A stretch of 64,000 bases of DNA from Antedon mediterranea (Eukaryota > Echinodermata > Crinoidea > Comatulida > Antedonidae), in contig NC_092674.1 of NCBI RefSeq assembly GCF_964355755.1, positions 7,321,001-7,385,000 of the forward strand. Reading direction: 5' to 3'. The position numbers and the translations under genes are program-made. The notes beneath the pieces are model-generated. The model worked only from the letters and a program-made list of their open reading frames with translations. It was not told the origin of the DNA and made no database searches. Of the stretch, positions 63,463 to 64,000 are shown piece after piece (position 1 is the stretch's first letter; each line of letters starts with the position of its first letter).

Positions 63463-64000
63463 ACAATACTTATTAAAATGTGATAGGATAGAGGAGAAAA
63501 TCTTGATAACAAAATTTTTCATTTTATTAGGCAATTTGCCAAGTATTAGGCTAATAAATCTAGCTAAATAATATGGTGAACTTTGGCTATATAACCTTTG
63601 CCTACAATTTTGTCCAAGTTTAAATAAACATGACAATTATCCTGATAATAAAAGTTAATCTCAGTAAGACTTTGTGAGTGGAGTTGTGTTTTATTTTGAG
63701 AAATAACCTGATTGGATTTGAAATCAAGACCATAGTATATTTGACGGTAGCCTGACATTTTAACCACTATAGTTTACTGTAAAAGTACCCACATTACTAC
63801 AGTGCCAAGTTTCCATAGCTACAGCCATGGAGTATTTTACTGACTCCATGATACAACCATAATAGTAACATGTGACTTGAATCATATTAATTACAACACT
63901 ATATGACATACAACTTTTACATCTTTACCAACTTTCATGGTATTTTAAAGTCCTATAGTAGTGTGATACAATAGTAGGCCTACTGTAGTTGCCTTTCTGG
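63463..64000. other. Continuation of acyl-CoA synthetase intron 2
   Basis: AT-rich; I searched for the next exon of the synthetase and did not find it. Minus-strand open frames here have no recognisable domain. Confidence 0.5.

Overview
The window is eukaryotic, AT-rich (well under half G+C by eye) and mostly non-coding. It has spliced genes with GT-AG introns, a Penelope-like retroelement, and a very dense load of short inverted-repeat DNA transposons and tandem arrays. The gene types, the absence of recognisable vertebrate repeats and the frequent words TAGGCCTA and TACTGTA suggest a marine invertebrate deuterostome, possibly an echinoderm. That placement is inference; no species can be named from sequence alone.

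Two protein-coding genes are well supported. On the minus strand, seven phase-consistent exons between 56726 and 50182 encode an RNF121/RNF175-family membrane RING-H2 E3 ubiquitin ligase. The canonical C-terminus was not found: the last exon reads on into a MITE, which supplies the stop codon. On the plus strand, head-to-head about 1 kb away, two exons (57759-57903 and 62799-62938) encode the N-terminus of a 4-coumarate-CoA-ligase/luciferase-like acyl-CoA synthetase that continues past the right edge. Two weaker minus-strand first-exon candidates lie at 19940-20119 and 28456-28561.

Layout. 1-13 kb: no convincing gene, several degenerate tandem repeats, one MITE. 13.2-14.0 kb: a MITE whose internal 20-bp motif has grown to 33 tandem units. 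14-36 kb: AT-rich DNA with more copies of that MITE, a TTAA-target element, a small hAT-like MITE and low-copy tandem repeats. 36-38.6 kb: a Penelope-like element with an open frame through reverse transcriptase and GIY-YIG endonuclease. 39-43 kb: MITEs and a 1.76-kb non-autonomous hAT element with a perfect 8-bp target duplication. 43.7-45.9 kb: two neighbouring unrelated arrays (51-bp and about 80-bp units). 46-50 kb: transposon fragments, a tRNA-like SINE and a recent tandem duplication of about 1 kb carrying an 18-bp VNTR. 50.2-56.7 kb: the RNF121 gene with elements in most introns. 57.8-64 kb: the acyl-CoA synthetase start, whose 4.9-kb first intron holds a Harbinger-like element, a foldback element and a Mutator-like element with a nested palindrome.

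The two genes are not obviously linked in function: one acts in membrane protein quality control, the other in fatty or aromatic acid activation. The strongest theme is transposon-driven structure. One MITE family occurs about 12 times, touches RNF121 at two critical places (a splice donor and the stop codon), and has turned into a satellite at one locus.
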